Translations under genes and position numbers: made by a program | Shown here: piece by piece, positions 14,681 through 23,509 of the stretch | Layout: every line of letters starts with the position of its first letter | How positions within the stretch are numbered: the first letter of the stretch is position 1 | Notes under the pieces: generated by a model | Database searches by the model: none | What the model was told of the DNA's origin: nothing | What the model saw: the letters and a program-made list of their open reading frames with translations, nothing else | NCBI GenBank assembly: GCA_017626015.1 | Contig: JAGAJO010000009.1 | Location: forward strand, 208,295-272,294 | DNA from: Ruminococcus sp. | Lineage (GTDB): Bacteria; Bacillota; Clostridia; Oscillospirales; Ruminococcaceae | DNA: 64,000 bases | Reading direction: 5' to 3'

Positions 14681-17548
14681 ATGGAAAAATGGAAAACCGT
14701 CATCGGTCTTGAAATCCATGCCGAGCTGCTTACAAAATCAAAAATTTTCTGCACCTGCTCTGCCGAATTCGGAGGAAAACAGAACACAAGATGCTGTCCT
14801 GTTTGTACAGGTATGCCGGGTACGCTTCCTGTTATAAACCAGACTGCCGTTGAATATGCGGTAAAAGCGGGATATGCTCTTAACTGCGAAATAAACAAGT
14901 TTTCGGTATTTGACAGAAAGAACTACTTCTATCCCGATCTTCCCAAAGCGTATCAGATCTCACAGCTTTACAGACCTATTGTCGGTGCAGGATATGTGCC
15001 GATCAACGTAAACGGAGAGAAAAAAAATATAAGGATAAATCACATTCATCTTGAGGAAGACGCAGGAAAGCTTGTTCACGATGATTTCAACGGTATATCC
15101 ATGGCGGATTATAACCGCTGCGGAATTCCCCTTATTGAGATAGTTACCGAGCCTGACATTTCCTCTGCGGAGGAGGCTATGGCGTTTGTTGAGCAGATCT
15201 CTCTGCTTTTGCAGTATGCTGGAGTGTGCGATTGTAAAATGGAACAAGGCTCACTGAGATGTGACGTTAACATTTCCCTTATGAGACCTGACGCAAAGGA
15301 GTTTGGTACAAGAGCTGAGATAAAAAACATTAACTCCATAAAATCAGTGGGAAGGGCTATAAAGTACGAGGAAAAGCGTCAGGCTCTTTTACTTGAAGCC
15401 GGTAAAAAGGTCGTTCAGGAGACCAGACGTTACAATGCCAACAGAGATAAGACTACCTCGATGCGTACAAAGGAAAACGCTAACGATTACCGTTATTTCC
15501 CGGAGCCTGATATCCTTCAGGTAAATCTTACTGACAGTCAGCTGGAGGAGATAAGGGCAAAGCTCCCCGAAATGCCTGCTAAGAGAAAGCAAAAGTATAT
15601 GGATTATGGTATTTCTGAGGTCGATGCTAATATTCTTATACAGTCCAAGGTCATATCCGACTTTTTCGAGTCCGTTGTTAAATCATACAATAATCCGAAA
15701 AGCATTGCAGTTTTTGTGCTGGGCGAATTTATGAGACGTGTAAATCTGGGTGAAATAGATGTCAATAACATCACCTTTACACCGGAGGATTTTGCTTCGC
15801 TTGTTGAAATGGCTGACACTGAAAAGGTTTCTAAAAATGACGCCAAGGCGATTTTCAGAGAAATGGTCGAAAGCGGCGGAAAACCTATGGATATCGCTTC
15901 AAATAAGGGTATGCTCATCACTGTGGATACCACAAAGGTAGAAACGGGGATTTGCGAGATTCTTGAGAAAAATGCGGCTCAGGTCGCACAGTATAAAAAC
16001 GGTGAGAAAAAAGTATTCGGATTCATTATGGGGCAGTGTACAAAAGCCCTTAAGGGCATAGCTACTCCCAAGATCATAAAAGAGATCCTTGAAAGCAAGC
16101 TGGAGGAAGCGTCTGTCGAGACTGAGGAAAAGACCGGAAACGCCGCAGCTGAGAGCAGCGTTATCGACGCTTCAAGGCTGACGAAGTATGAAAACACCGA
16201 CAAATATACTCCTGCTGCTGATGGAGATATGCTTATGATCGGTACTGATACCCTTAAGAAGGAATTTACTCTGGAGCAGGCTGTAAGCAGCATGGGCAAG
16301 GACGTTGAATTTTCCGGCTGTGTTCATAAGATCAAAAAAATGGGAAGTATTTCCTTCATACTGATAAGAACATCAAGAAACGTTTTCCAGACTGTTTATT
16401 CTGCTGACAAGTGTAGTGATTCCATTGAGGGTCTACGAGAAGGATTTTTCGTAAATGTAAAGGGTACTGTCAATAAAAATGACAGGGAATTTACAGGTGT
16501 TGAGATCGTGCTTAAATCCATTAAGCTTATTTCAACTTCCGCAGCAGAAACTCCTTTAAAGATCTCTCAGGGCAAGCTTAACTGCACTATTGAGGTAAAC
16601 CTTGACAATAGAGCGACTTCTCTCAGAAATCCCTATGAGCGTGCTATTTTCAAGCTTCAGGAGGGTCTTGTTCAGGGTATGCATAGATTTATGCAGGCTA
16701 ATAATTTTACAGAGATACATTCTCCGAAGATCGTTGCTCAGGGTGCAGAGGGCGGAGCTAACATATTTGCTCTTGACTATTTTGGAAAGCATGCTTTCCT
16801 CAATCAGTCTCCTCAGTTTTATAAACAGACAGCAGTGGCATTCTTTGACAGGGTCTATGAGATAGCTCCAGTTTACAGAGCGGAAAAGCACGCAACTTCA
16901 CGTCATATCAATGAATATATTGGTCTTGATTTTGAAATGGGATATATAGACAGTATGTATGACGTAATGGCGATGGAGATCGCAATGCTCAAATCAATGT
17001 TCTCATATATCAAAGAAAATTATCAGAATGAGATCAGGATACTTGAGGCTGATATTCCCGAGATCGGTGAGGTTCCGTCTGTCAAGTTTGCAGACGCTAT
17101 CAGGCTTCTCAGAGGAGGAGAGAGCAGCGGAAAGAAGTTTGATCTTGATCCTGAGGATGAAGTCAACCTTGGAAAATATGCAAAGGAAAAGTATAATTCC
17201 GACTTTATATTCGTTACACACTTCCCGTCGTCAAAGCCGCCTTTCTACGCAATGAATTCAAGAGAGGATCCAAGGGAAGCGTACAAGTTCGATCTTCTTT
17301 TCAGAGGTCTTGAGATCACCTCGGGCGGACAGCGTATTCACGATTACGATGAACAGGTAGCTAAGATGAAAGCTCAGGGACTTGATCCTGATGATTTCAA
17401 AAATTATCTTGAGGCTCACAAGTACGGCTTGCCGCCACACGGAGGTCTTGGCATAGGACTTGAAAGACTGCTTATGAAGCTGCTTAATAAGAACAACATC
17501 CGTGAGACTTCTATGTTCCCGAGAGATATTAACAGACTTATACCATAA
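14681..17548 (+). CDS. gatB-aspS: GatB fused to archaeal-type (non-discriminating) aspartyl-tRNA synthetase
   Basis: One uninterrupted 955-aa frame holds two enzymes. Residues 1-477 are a complete GatB: the GLEIHAEL start, four cysteines in CTCSAEF and CCPVCTG for zinc, the YFPEPDI strand, and the C-terminal YqeY-like tail ending near AMQ-type GFIMGQCTKALKG and KIIKEILESK. Residues 478-516 are a Glu/Ala/Ser-rich linker. Residues 517-955 are an archaeal/eukaryotic-type AspRS: OB-fold (SGCVHKIKKMGS near 546-557), motif 2 YRAEKHATSRH at 732-742 and motif 3 GLGIGLERLL near 923-932. His549 aligns with Trp26 and Phe604 with Lys85 of discriminating Thermococcus AspRS, which fits a relaxed enzyme charging tRNA(Asn) with Asp. 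GatB then phosphorylates and amidates it. GGAGG precedes the ATG. A GGAG at 16223-16226 lies 8 nt before in-frame ATG 16235 (Met519) and could give a 437-aa free AspRS. Confidence 0.93.
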   Translation: MEKWKTVIGLEIHAELLTKSKIFCTCSAEFGGKQNTRCCPVCTGMPGTLPVINQTAVEYAVKAGYALNCEINKFSVFDRKNYFYPDLPKAYQISQLYRPIVGAGYVPINVNGEKKNIRINHIHLEEDAGKLVHDDFNGISMADYNRCGIPLIEIVTEPDISSAEEAMAFVEQISLLLQYAGVCDCKMEQGSLRCDVNISLMRPDAKEFGTRAEIKNINSIKSVGRAIKYEEKRQALLLEAGKKVVQETRRYNANRDKTTSMRTKENANDYRYFPEPDILQVNLTDSQLEEIRAKLPEMPAKRKQKYMDYGISEVDANILIQSKVISDFFESVVKSYNNPKSIAVFVLGEFMRRVNLGEIDVNNITFTPEDFASLVEMADTEKVSKNDAKAIFREMVESGGKPMDIASNKGMLITVDTTKVETGICEILEKNAAQVAQYKNGEKKVFGFIMGQCTKALKGIATPKIIKEILESKLEEASVETEEKTGNAAAESSVIDASRLTKYENTDKYTPAADGDMLMIGTDTLKKEFTLEQAVSSMGKDVEFSGCVHKIKKMGSISFILIRTSRNVFQTVYSADKCSDSIEGLREGFFVNVKGTVNKNDREFTGVEIVLKSIKLISTSAAETPLKISQGKLNCTIEVNLDNRATSLRNPYERAIFKLQEGLVQGMHRFMQANNFTEIHSPKIVAQGAEGGANIFALDYFGKHAFLNQSPQFYKQTAVAFFDRVYEIAPVYRAEKHATSRHINEYIGLDFEMGYIDSMYDVMAMEIAMLKSMFSYIKENYQNEIRILEADIPEIGEVPSVKFADAIRLLRGGESSGKKFDLDPEDEVNLGKYAKEKYNSDFIFVTHFPSSKPPFYAMNSREDPREAYKFDLLFRGLEITSGGQRIHDYDEQVAKMKAQGLDPDDFKNYLEAHKYGLPPHGGLGIGLERLLMKLLNKNNIRETSMFPRDINRLIP

Positions 17549-17553
17549 AATTT

Positions 17554-17583
17554 AAGACCGGGCGTATTTTGCGCTCGGTCTTT
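17554..17583 (+). terminator. Hairpin after gatB-aspS
   Basis: An 11-bp stem with one G-U pair (AAGACCGGGCG with CGCTCGGTCTT), with only a short T tail. It lies 5 bp after the stop. Confidence 0.6.
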
Positions 17584-17600
17584 ATACGTCAAGTTACAGT

Positions 17601-17633
17601 AAAGGCAGAGTTTTAACGCTCTGCCTTTATTTA
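17601..17633. terminator. Bidirectional terminator between convergent genes
   Basis: A perfect 10-bp stem, AAAGGCAGAG (17601-17610) with CTCTGCCTTT (17619-17628). It is followed by ATTTA on the plus strand and by ACTGTAAC on the minus strand. It sits directly against the stop of the minus-strand SDR gene at 17634. Confidence 0.7.
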
Positions 17634-18533
17634 CTATAATAAGTTGTTTCTGATATATTCAATATAATTTTTTCTTCGTATCAAGTCTTTGTTATTCTTA
17701 TACCACTTATAGGAGTGTGACAATCCGTCGGATAAATCCTTGGTATCAGACATTATAGCTAGTTGTTTTGAAACATCGAGCATATAAGCATAGTTACGGA
17801 AAGGAAAGTACTCATATATTGGAATACTTTCATTAACATATGTTAATTCAGGACATTTTCCTAAAACCGTGTAACACAGCTTTACCCATTGTTCTGTACT
17901 TATTGTATGAGGATTTCCCACATTGAAAATACGCTGTTCAGGTTGTTTTTCAAGTATTATTTCAATAAATCTGCATAAATCGTTTATGTGGAAAAATTGC
18001 AGGGGTAATTTACCGTCCTCAGGAAGGAAAAAAGGCATATCATTTTCTGCACATTCAAACACAAATGCCTCACGGTAAAGATTATTCATCTCGCCGTACA
18101 GATAGGGCGGTCTGAGCACATAAGCATTTGGTACTTTATTCAACAGATAATTTTCCGCCGCAAGCTTGTTTATTCCATATTCTCCCCAGTACAAATTAGG
18201 ACCGCAGATCTGCTTCTCATTAAATGGCTGTGGAAGTGTTTCAGGATAAACTGCACTGGAGCTTATCAAAATATAATTTTTAAACTTTTCCAGAGCATTA
18301 ATAAGCGTTTCAACATCATATTTTGTATATGCGGTAATATCCAAAACAGCGTCAAATTCATATTTTTTCAGAATATTTCTAAGGTTATGTCTATCGCATT
18401 GAATGAGTGTTACACCCTTTGATTGAGGACGTGTTCCTCTATTTAAAACATAGACATTGTGACCTTTTTTGGAAAAATATTCTGCAGTATAACGGCTGGC
18501 AAAAACTGTTCCGCCTGTTATTAATAAATTCAT
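17634..18533 (-). CDS. NAD-dependent epimerase/dehydratase-family (extended SDR) protein
   Basis: A 299-aa extended short-chain dehydrogenase-like protein. The N-terminal nucleotide-binding turn is LLITGGTVFASRYTAEYF, a GGTxFxS variant seen in the CSP41/mRNA-binding subgroup rather than the classical GGxGxxG. The Ser of ISSSAVYPE near residue 93 and the Tyr-Lys pair in YGINKLAAENYL near 119-123 form the active site. The substrate is unknown; nucleotide-sugar epimerase activity is only a family-level guess. TAGGAGT precedes the ATG. It stands alone, with about 145 bp to the upstream ung gene. Confidence 0.75.
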   Translation of the reverse strand: MNLLITGGTVFASRYTAEYFSKKGHNVYVLNRGTRPQSKGVTLIQCDRHNLRNILKKYEFDAVLDITAYTKYDVETLINALEKFKNYILISSSAVYPETLPQPFNEKQICGPNLYWGEYGINKLAAENYLLNKVPNAYVLRPPYLYGEMNNLYREAFVFECAENDMPFFLPEDGKLPLQFFHINDLCRFIEIILEKQPEQRIFNVGNPHTISTEQWVKLCYTVLGKCPELTYVNESIPIYEYFPFRNYAYMLDVSKQLAIMSDTKDLSDGLSHSYKWYKNNKDLIRRKNYIEYIRNNLL

Positions 18534-18678
18534 AGAAACTAACTCCTATTATTTGATTACAGAAACAATTCTGTGTTACAAAGGATTTTACAGCAGTAAA
18601 ATGAAATTGCGCCCTCGATTTTCTCCACAAAGGAGAAGGTTATCTCTTTTAGAAAACCTTTGAAAGCTTTTCTATTCA

Positions 18679-19353
18679 TTATTTATTGCTTATCCTCCAG
18701 TCGATAGGCGGAATTCCGTTATCAGTCAAGAATTTATTCACCAGTGAGAAGTGATGGCAGCCGAAAAATCCGTTGTAAGCAGACAGGGGAGACGGATGCG
18801 CCGCCTTGAAGATCCCGTGAATTGGATTGGTTATAAGGGGAGCTTTCGCTTTTGCATTTCCGCCCCACAGCATGAACGCTATCGGCTTGTCACGCTCGTT
18901 GAGCTTTCTTATTATCTCGTCTGTGAGAATCTCCCAGCCTTTGCCCTTGTGAGAATTTGCCATACCCTCACGTACAGTAAGTACGCTGTTGAGCATAAGG
19001 ACGCCCTGATTTGCCCAGTCTGTAAGCTCTCCGTTGTTCGGCGGATCAATTCCCAGATCTGATTTCAGTTCTTTAAAAATATTCTGCAGTGACGGTGGCG
19101 GAGCAACCCCCGCTTTAACAGAGAAGCACAGTCCGTGAGCCTGTCCCGGGCCATGATATGGATCCTGACCTATGATGACTGCTTTGACTTTTTCGTATGG
19201 CGCATATTTCAGGGAGTTAAAAATATCATACATATTGGGATAAACGTTATAATTTGCATACTCCCGCTTTAAAAACTCCCTCAGATCAAGATAGTATTCT
19301 TTCTTAAACTCTTCCGCTAAGATATCGTCCCAGCTGTTTCCTATGTGTACCAT
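18679..19353 (-). CDS. ung: Uracil-DNA glycosylase
   Basis: Ung excises uracil from DNA as the first step of base-excision repair. The 224-aa protein has the catalytic water-activating GQDPYHGPGQAHG motif near residues 62-74, the uracil-binding LMLNSVLTVREG near 120, and the HPSPLSAYNGFFG motif near 185-197. The frame is open 51 bp further upstream, but the ATG at 19353 shares its A with the stop of the preceding gene (TAATG), a standard coupled start, and begins MVHIGNSWDD. It is the last gene of the MoxR-DUF58-transglutaminase operon. Confidence 0.96.
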   Translation of the reverse strand: MVHIGNSWDDILAEEFKKEYYLDLREFLKREYANYNVYPNMYDIFNSLKYAPYEKVKAVIIGQDPYHGPGQAHGLCFSVKAGVAPPPSLQNIFKELKSDLGIDPPNNGELTDWANQGVLMLNSVLTVREGMANSHKGKGWEILTDEIIRKLNERDKPIAFMLWGGNAKAKAPLITNPIHGIFKAAHPSPLSAYNGFFGCHHFSLVNKFLTDNGIPPIDWRISNK

Positions 19354-19565
19354 TATACTGCAAGCACCGCCCCTACTACTATTCCAAGCACCATTACAGC
19401 ACATATTGCAACAACAAAAATGCGCATAAGCAGCGGTTTCTCTTTCTCAATTGGGGCAAAAGCCTTTTTCTGAGAAGTGTTCTGCATTGCTTCGACAGAA
19501 ACGTCAGGTTTGTTTACGTTAGTTTTTTTTCTGTGATTAGAGTTTGATCTCTTTTTTTTTGCCAT
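19353..19565 (-). CDS. Small single-pass membrane protein
   Basis: A 70-aa protein with a very basic N terminus (MAKKKRSNSNHRKKTN), a short hydrophilic linker and one C-terminal transmembrane helix near residues 47-70 (MRIFVVAICAVMVLGIVVGA). The basic side should stay in the cytoplasm. GAAAGGATC precedes the ATG at 19565; an upstream in-frame ATG inside the previous gene has no ribosome site. It lies 22 bp after the transglutaminase gene and overlaps ung by one base. The function is unknown. Confidence 0.7.
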   Translation of the reverse strand: MAKKKRSNSNHRKKTNVNKPDVSVEAMQNTSQKKAFAPIEKEKPLLMRIFVVAICAVMVLGIVVGAVLAV

Positions 19566-19587
19566 TTTGATCAGATCCTTTCTATAA

Positions 19588-22290
19588 TTAATATAAGCAT
19601 TGAATAAACTTTGCAAAGAAGCTGTTAAATTCTGAAAGTGCAGGTGCAACTATTTCATCTGAGATAAACTTCATTGTTTTTTCAGCCTTTTCAGCGTCTT
19701 GCTGAGTTATACCGTCATCGCTCAGATGAGCCTTTACTGCAATTTCACAAAATTCGGTAAGACGGTCGTCAAGCTCGTTGATATGTTTTTCATGACATTT
19801 TTCCAACAAAACGCCGCACATCTGCATATCGGACAGATTAAGCTCGGTGCTTATTCCCAGCAATGAAAGATATTTCATTGTGTATCTGAAAATTTCCAAT
19901 ACCCGCTTGTTTACATCCGGTTGAGTGCATTTTTCATTCATTATTTTCAGTCTGCGCTTTCGGTTCAGAATAACCGCAACTGCTGCCGCTGCAATACCCA
20001 ACAGCATTATAAGCAGGGATTTTACGATAGGAGGTATTTTAAACGGCTTGTCTGATCTGTCGGTTCTGACGGCGCTGACTTTTTTGGTCGTGCCGACTCC
20101 TCCCTGCGAGTTTCCTCCGCTGCCAACGGTAGTCACCTTTCCGACATTTACGGAGCCTGTTTTATCGGTGGATCTTCCGCCTGTTCCCGTGTTGTTCTTA
20201 TTTCCGTTATTTAATGCCGTTGTAGATGATTTGTTGTCAGATCCGGTAACGGAAGCTGTTGTCGTTGTGACTGTGGTTGAAGTGATATCAGGATCCTTTT
20301 CCTTTTCAGTAAGATTGGGATTGTCATTGTCATAGCCCGGAGTAAATTCCGCAGGCATCCAGCCGCAGCCGTCTATAAATACCTCTGCCCATGCGTGAGC
20401 GCATTTATCCGGAACAGTGATCTCATACTTTCCCTCAGAATCGGGAGAGCTGCCTTTCTGCGAAGGAAGGATCATGTATCCTTCAACATATCTTGCCGGA
20501 TATCCGAACATTCTCAGCAGCTGCGTGCCTACCGTTGCATAATAGGTGCAATATCCTTCTTTCTGTACCGTAAGGAAATAGTCTATGAAATCCTCACCTC
20601 TCGGGGTCGCTCCGGGAGTAAGCTCGTAGGTAAAATTATTGTCGGAAAAATAATACTTTATGGCTCTGTATATCTCATCATAGCTATATCCTTCAGCTGA
20701 ACCGTCAAAATAAGTGTCAACAATTTCATCATATACGGCTTTAAGGGAATCTATATCCGCAGCTTCCGTATAGCTGTTATAAACATACGATTCATATTCA
20801 TATAAAGCATTATCGGCTTCAGTAGTATTAATTACAGGAGTATTTCCGATTTCATATATTTTGTCCAGCCAACCGGAGCCTCCTACGTTTGAAAGATTAA
20901 GATATTCAAAGCTGTATTTTGTATTATTCTTTTTTGTTTTTACATATGACTCGTTAAACGGAGTCATTTCGTCGTCATCTATATTTTCCGCAATGGTATA
21001 GTGAGCACCATAAGGAGCGTATACAAATTTTTTGCAGGCGCCTTTTACCGTTATATCAATATTCTGAATATCTTTTTCACCAAGCTTTGATAAAAGGGTC
21101 ATATACCCGTGATCCTGAGGCCACAGACCGTTATCCTCAAACAGGTCGGTAAAGCTCTCCGATCCCTTATTTTTGGGAAATGCCGTCCATGTGTTATTTT
21201 CATATCTGCCCGCAACATATCCCCTGAGATACATGGTGTAGTCAAATCCGCCGGTTTTGATCTTAAGAGCGGTTACTCCGTTGAAGCTTATACCGTTGCT
21301 GGTTCCCAGATTTCCTCCGTTGGTTCCGCCTACGGTCGTAATTCCGTAAAGATCGGCTCCTCCCTCGATGTCAGACATGATCTCATCAAGATTTGTGATA
21401 TCGAAATTAGTAAGAGTATGATGCAGATTAGTCCTCATAGCGTCAAAGGACTGAGGACGCACAAATCCTGTCAGGGCAGAAAAAAGGATGATCACCGTAA
21501 ATACGATAGCAGTCATGACGCTTACAAATGTCATAAATACCGGATAAAACGCCGCCTTTGCGTTTGCTGAGGTAAAAAAGAAGGATCTTGAACGCTCATG
21601 GACTGCAAAGGTATTTTTTCGTCCCGCTTTATTGGTGGTATGGTTAATGATATGCATAGCAAGAACAGTTATCCAGCAGATAAACAGTCCGACTACAGAA
21701 ATTGTCGAAGCCTCCATGCCCTGATACATACCAATCTCGAAAATCGGAAAAGTAAATATAAACAGCAGCGGGAAATCGATCCTGTAGACGCAGGCAATAG
21801 AAGTACCTATAGCTATAATAAGAATCAGCGCCATAAAAAAGTAAAACATATACTGGGGATCTGTTCGGTCTATGCTGCTAGTATAAGTTCCCCAGGCGCC
21901 CCATGGTATATTTGCCTTGGTCATATAATTTCCAACGGCAATAAAAAAACCGTATCTGACTTCATCAAACATGACCGCCAGCGTTGAAAGATAAATTGCC
22001 GTGACAATGCCGGCGCATATCTTGATTATTGCATATTTTGATTTAAAAAGACATAGGGCTGCGGTTGCTACAATGCTGTGAAACAAAATAACAGTAGACA
22101 TTACTCCGCCGCCGATAAAACGGCTGCCCATAAGCGCCGTGCAGAATGTGGCAATAAAAGCCAGAACGGTTCGCAGTATAAGATATCTGCCCGGACTATG
22201 CTCATGCTCACAGTTAAGAAGAATATCGCCGTCTATGCATATTCCGCTTCCGCTGACAAGTCCTATATCCTTATTGATTTCTTTTTTCAT
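19588..22290 (-). CDS. Transglutaminase-like membrane protein (TgpA/YebA type)
   Basis: A 900-aa protein with about six transmembrane helices in the first 225 residues and one more near residues 265-290. An extracytoplasmic transglutaminase-like domain follows, then a Thr/Ser/Gly-rich linker and another transmembrane helix near 760. The cysteine-protease-like triad is Cys in EGYCTYYATVG near 571, His in KCAHAWAEVF near 612, and an acidic residue in GWMPAEFTPGY near 626, where Glu replaces the more common Asp. The cytoplasmic C terminus is about 120 aa. It sits between DUF58 and the small membrane gene, the standard MoxR-DUF58-transglutaminase neighbourhood. The substrate is unknown. Confidence 0.88.
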   Translation of the reverse strand: MKKEINKDIGLVSGSGICIDGDILLNCEHEHSPGRYLILRTVLAFIATFCTALMGSRFIGGGVMSTVILFHSIVATAALCLFKSKYAIIKICAGIVTAIYLSTLAVMFDEVRYGFFIAVGNYMTKANIPWGAWGTYTSSIDRTDPQYMFYFFMALILIIAIGTSIACVYRIDFPLLFIFTFPIFEIGMYQGMEASTISVVGLFICWITVLAMHIINHTTNKAGRKNTFAVHERSRSFFFTSANAKAAFYPVFMTFVSVMTAIVFTVIILFSALTGFVRPQSFDAMRTNLHHTLTNFDITNLDEIMSDIEGGADLYGITTVGGTNGGNLGTSNGISFNGVTALKIKTGGFDYTMYLRGYVAGRYENNTWTAFPKNKGSESFTDLFEDNGLWPQDHGYMTLLSKLGEKDIQNIDITVKGACKKFVYAPYGAHYTIAENIDDDEMTPFNESYVKTKKNNTKYSFEYLNLSNVGGSGWLDKIYEIGNTPVINTTEADNALYEYESYVYNSYTEAADIDSLKAVYDEIVDTYFDGSAEGYSYDEIYRAIKYYFSDNNFTYELTPGATPRGEDFIDYFLTVQKEGYCTYYATVGTQLLRMFGYPARYVEGYMILPSQKGSSPDSEGKYEITVPDKCAHAWAEVFIDGCGWMPAEFTPGYDNDNPNLTEKEKDPDITSTTVTTTTASVTGSDNKSSTTALNNGNKNNTGTGGRSTDKTGSVNVGKVTTVGSGGNSQGGVGTTKKVSAVRTDRSDKPFKIPPIVKSLLIMLLGIAAAAVAVILNRKRRLKIMNEKCTQPDVNKRVLEIFRYTMKYLSLLGISTELNLSDMQMCGVLLEKCHEKHINELDDRLTEFCEIAVKAHLSDDGITQQDAEKAEKTMKFISDEIVAPALSEFNSFFAKFIQCLY

Positions 22291-22305
22291 TTTGTCACCT
22301 TTAAT

Positions 22306-23493
22306 TTAAAAACACATATCCTGTACCGATTCAGCAACTCTGCCCGGTACAATTGGAACAATATCGGCAAACTCATCGTAAATATACGTTTTCTGAGGAT
22401 CTACAAGCATATAGGAATATTTGTACGACAAGTCGCCGTCGTTCATCAGTGCGGTAAGATTTTCATTATATACTGAGGAAAAATACATAAGATGACCGCA
22501 TTTGGCTCTTTCGGTCTCATTTATATAATTTATCATCGAAAGATCCCTGTCCTTGTATAGCGGAGCCTGAAGCAGCATACTTACAAGTACACTGTGCGTT
22601 TCCTCGTCATAAACATTTACCGTTACAAGCTGAGATTTATCCGAATCGAACCATATTACTTTATGGGGAGTATCGTTGATCGTAAGATAATTTGAGATCG
22701 TAGCGGCAGTCTCGATAATAGTGTCGTATCTATTAAGATAATCGGCTTCATTTATATCGATGTTGAGATCTATCATGAGTATTATGGAATTTGAAATGGG
22801 CAGCGAATAATCCTTTACCATAGTTTTATCCTGCTTAGCCGAAAGCTTCCAGTGTATGCGGCTGATCTTATCACCGTCCACATACTCGTGAATATCGAAT
22901 ATCTCCGACGGATCGTCGCCCTTTGAAGTCTTTGAATACTCGTTGGTCTCCAATCCCATTTCCGAGTAATTTGCAATTTTATTTTCTATAGGCAGATAAT
23001 CGGGAACGATCGTAAATGTGCTTTCCTTAAAAATCTCTTCCGATCTGGGATACCTTACCTTGAATTTGAAAAGCCTGAGAATATCCACTATCCTGCATCT
23101 TTTTATACGCATTTTTACCGTGCCGTAATGCATACCGGAAATATGCAGCGTAAGATACTGGGTTTCCTGGGGAAAAACAGGCGTGTTGATCTTCATAAGA
23201 TTTTTTTTGCTGTCAAGCGAATTAAAGTATTCTATTTCAATGATCATATTTGCAACCGGCAGTCTGGTTTCATTGGTGATCTTCACCACCAAAGGTATTT
23301 TCGATGCTCTGCCCGCCGCTTTCTGCACCGTAACGAATCTTACCCTTACACGCTTTGCAGTATACTTACCCATAACAAAAAGAACTATGGGTGCGATAAG
23401 CAGAAATGCGAAAAGATAAAAGGAAAACGCCGGCTCATACAATATATAGAACAGTACTGACGTTATAAAAAGAATAATGTAAAGAATCAGCAT
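22306..23493 (-). CDS. DUF58 domain membrane protein
   Basis: A 395-aa protein with two N-terminal transmembrane helices (residues 1-45) and a DUF58 domain. The diagnostic stretch IHEYVDGDKISRIHWKLSAK is near residues 195-214, followed by a VWA-like core that opens SIILMIDLNID. DUF58 proteins are encoded with MoxR ATPases and are thought to work with them as metal-dependent scaffold or chaperone pairs. The gene lies 16 bp after the MoxR gene and 15 bp before the transglutaminase gene, so the three are co-transcribed. Confidence 0.88.
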   Translation of the reverse strand: MLILYIILFITSVLFYILYEPAFSFYLFAFLLIAPIVLFVMGKYTAKRVRVRFVTVQKAAGRASKIPLVVKITNETRLPVANMIIEIEYFNSLDSKKNLMKINTPVFPQETQYLTLHISGMHYGTVKMRIKRCRIVDILRLFKFKVRYPRSEEIFKESTFTIVPDYLPIENKIANYSEMGLETNEYSKTSKGDDPSEIFDIHEYVDGDKISRIHWKLSAKQDKTMVKDYSLPISNSIILMIDLNIDINEADYLNRYDTIIETAATISNYLTINDTPHKVIWFDSDKSQLVTVNVYDEETHSVLVSMLLQAPLYKDRDLSMINYINETERAKCGHLMYFSSVYNENLTALMNDGDLSYKYSYMLVDPQKTYIYDEFADIVPIVPGRVAESVQDMCF

Positions 23494-23509
23494 TGGCAGT
23501 TATCCTCTG

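Noticed and set aside
18617-18660. Hairpins between ung and the SDR gene as an ung terminator
   Set aside because: The stems are 6 bp and lack a T tail on the minus strand, so a terminator is not supported.
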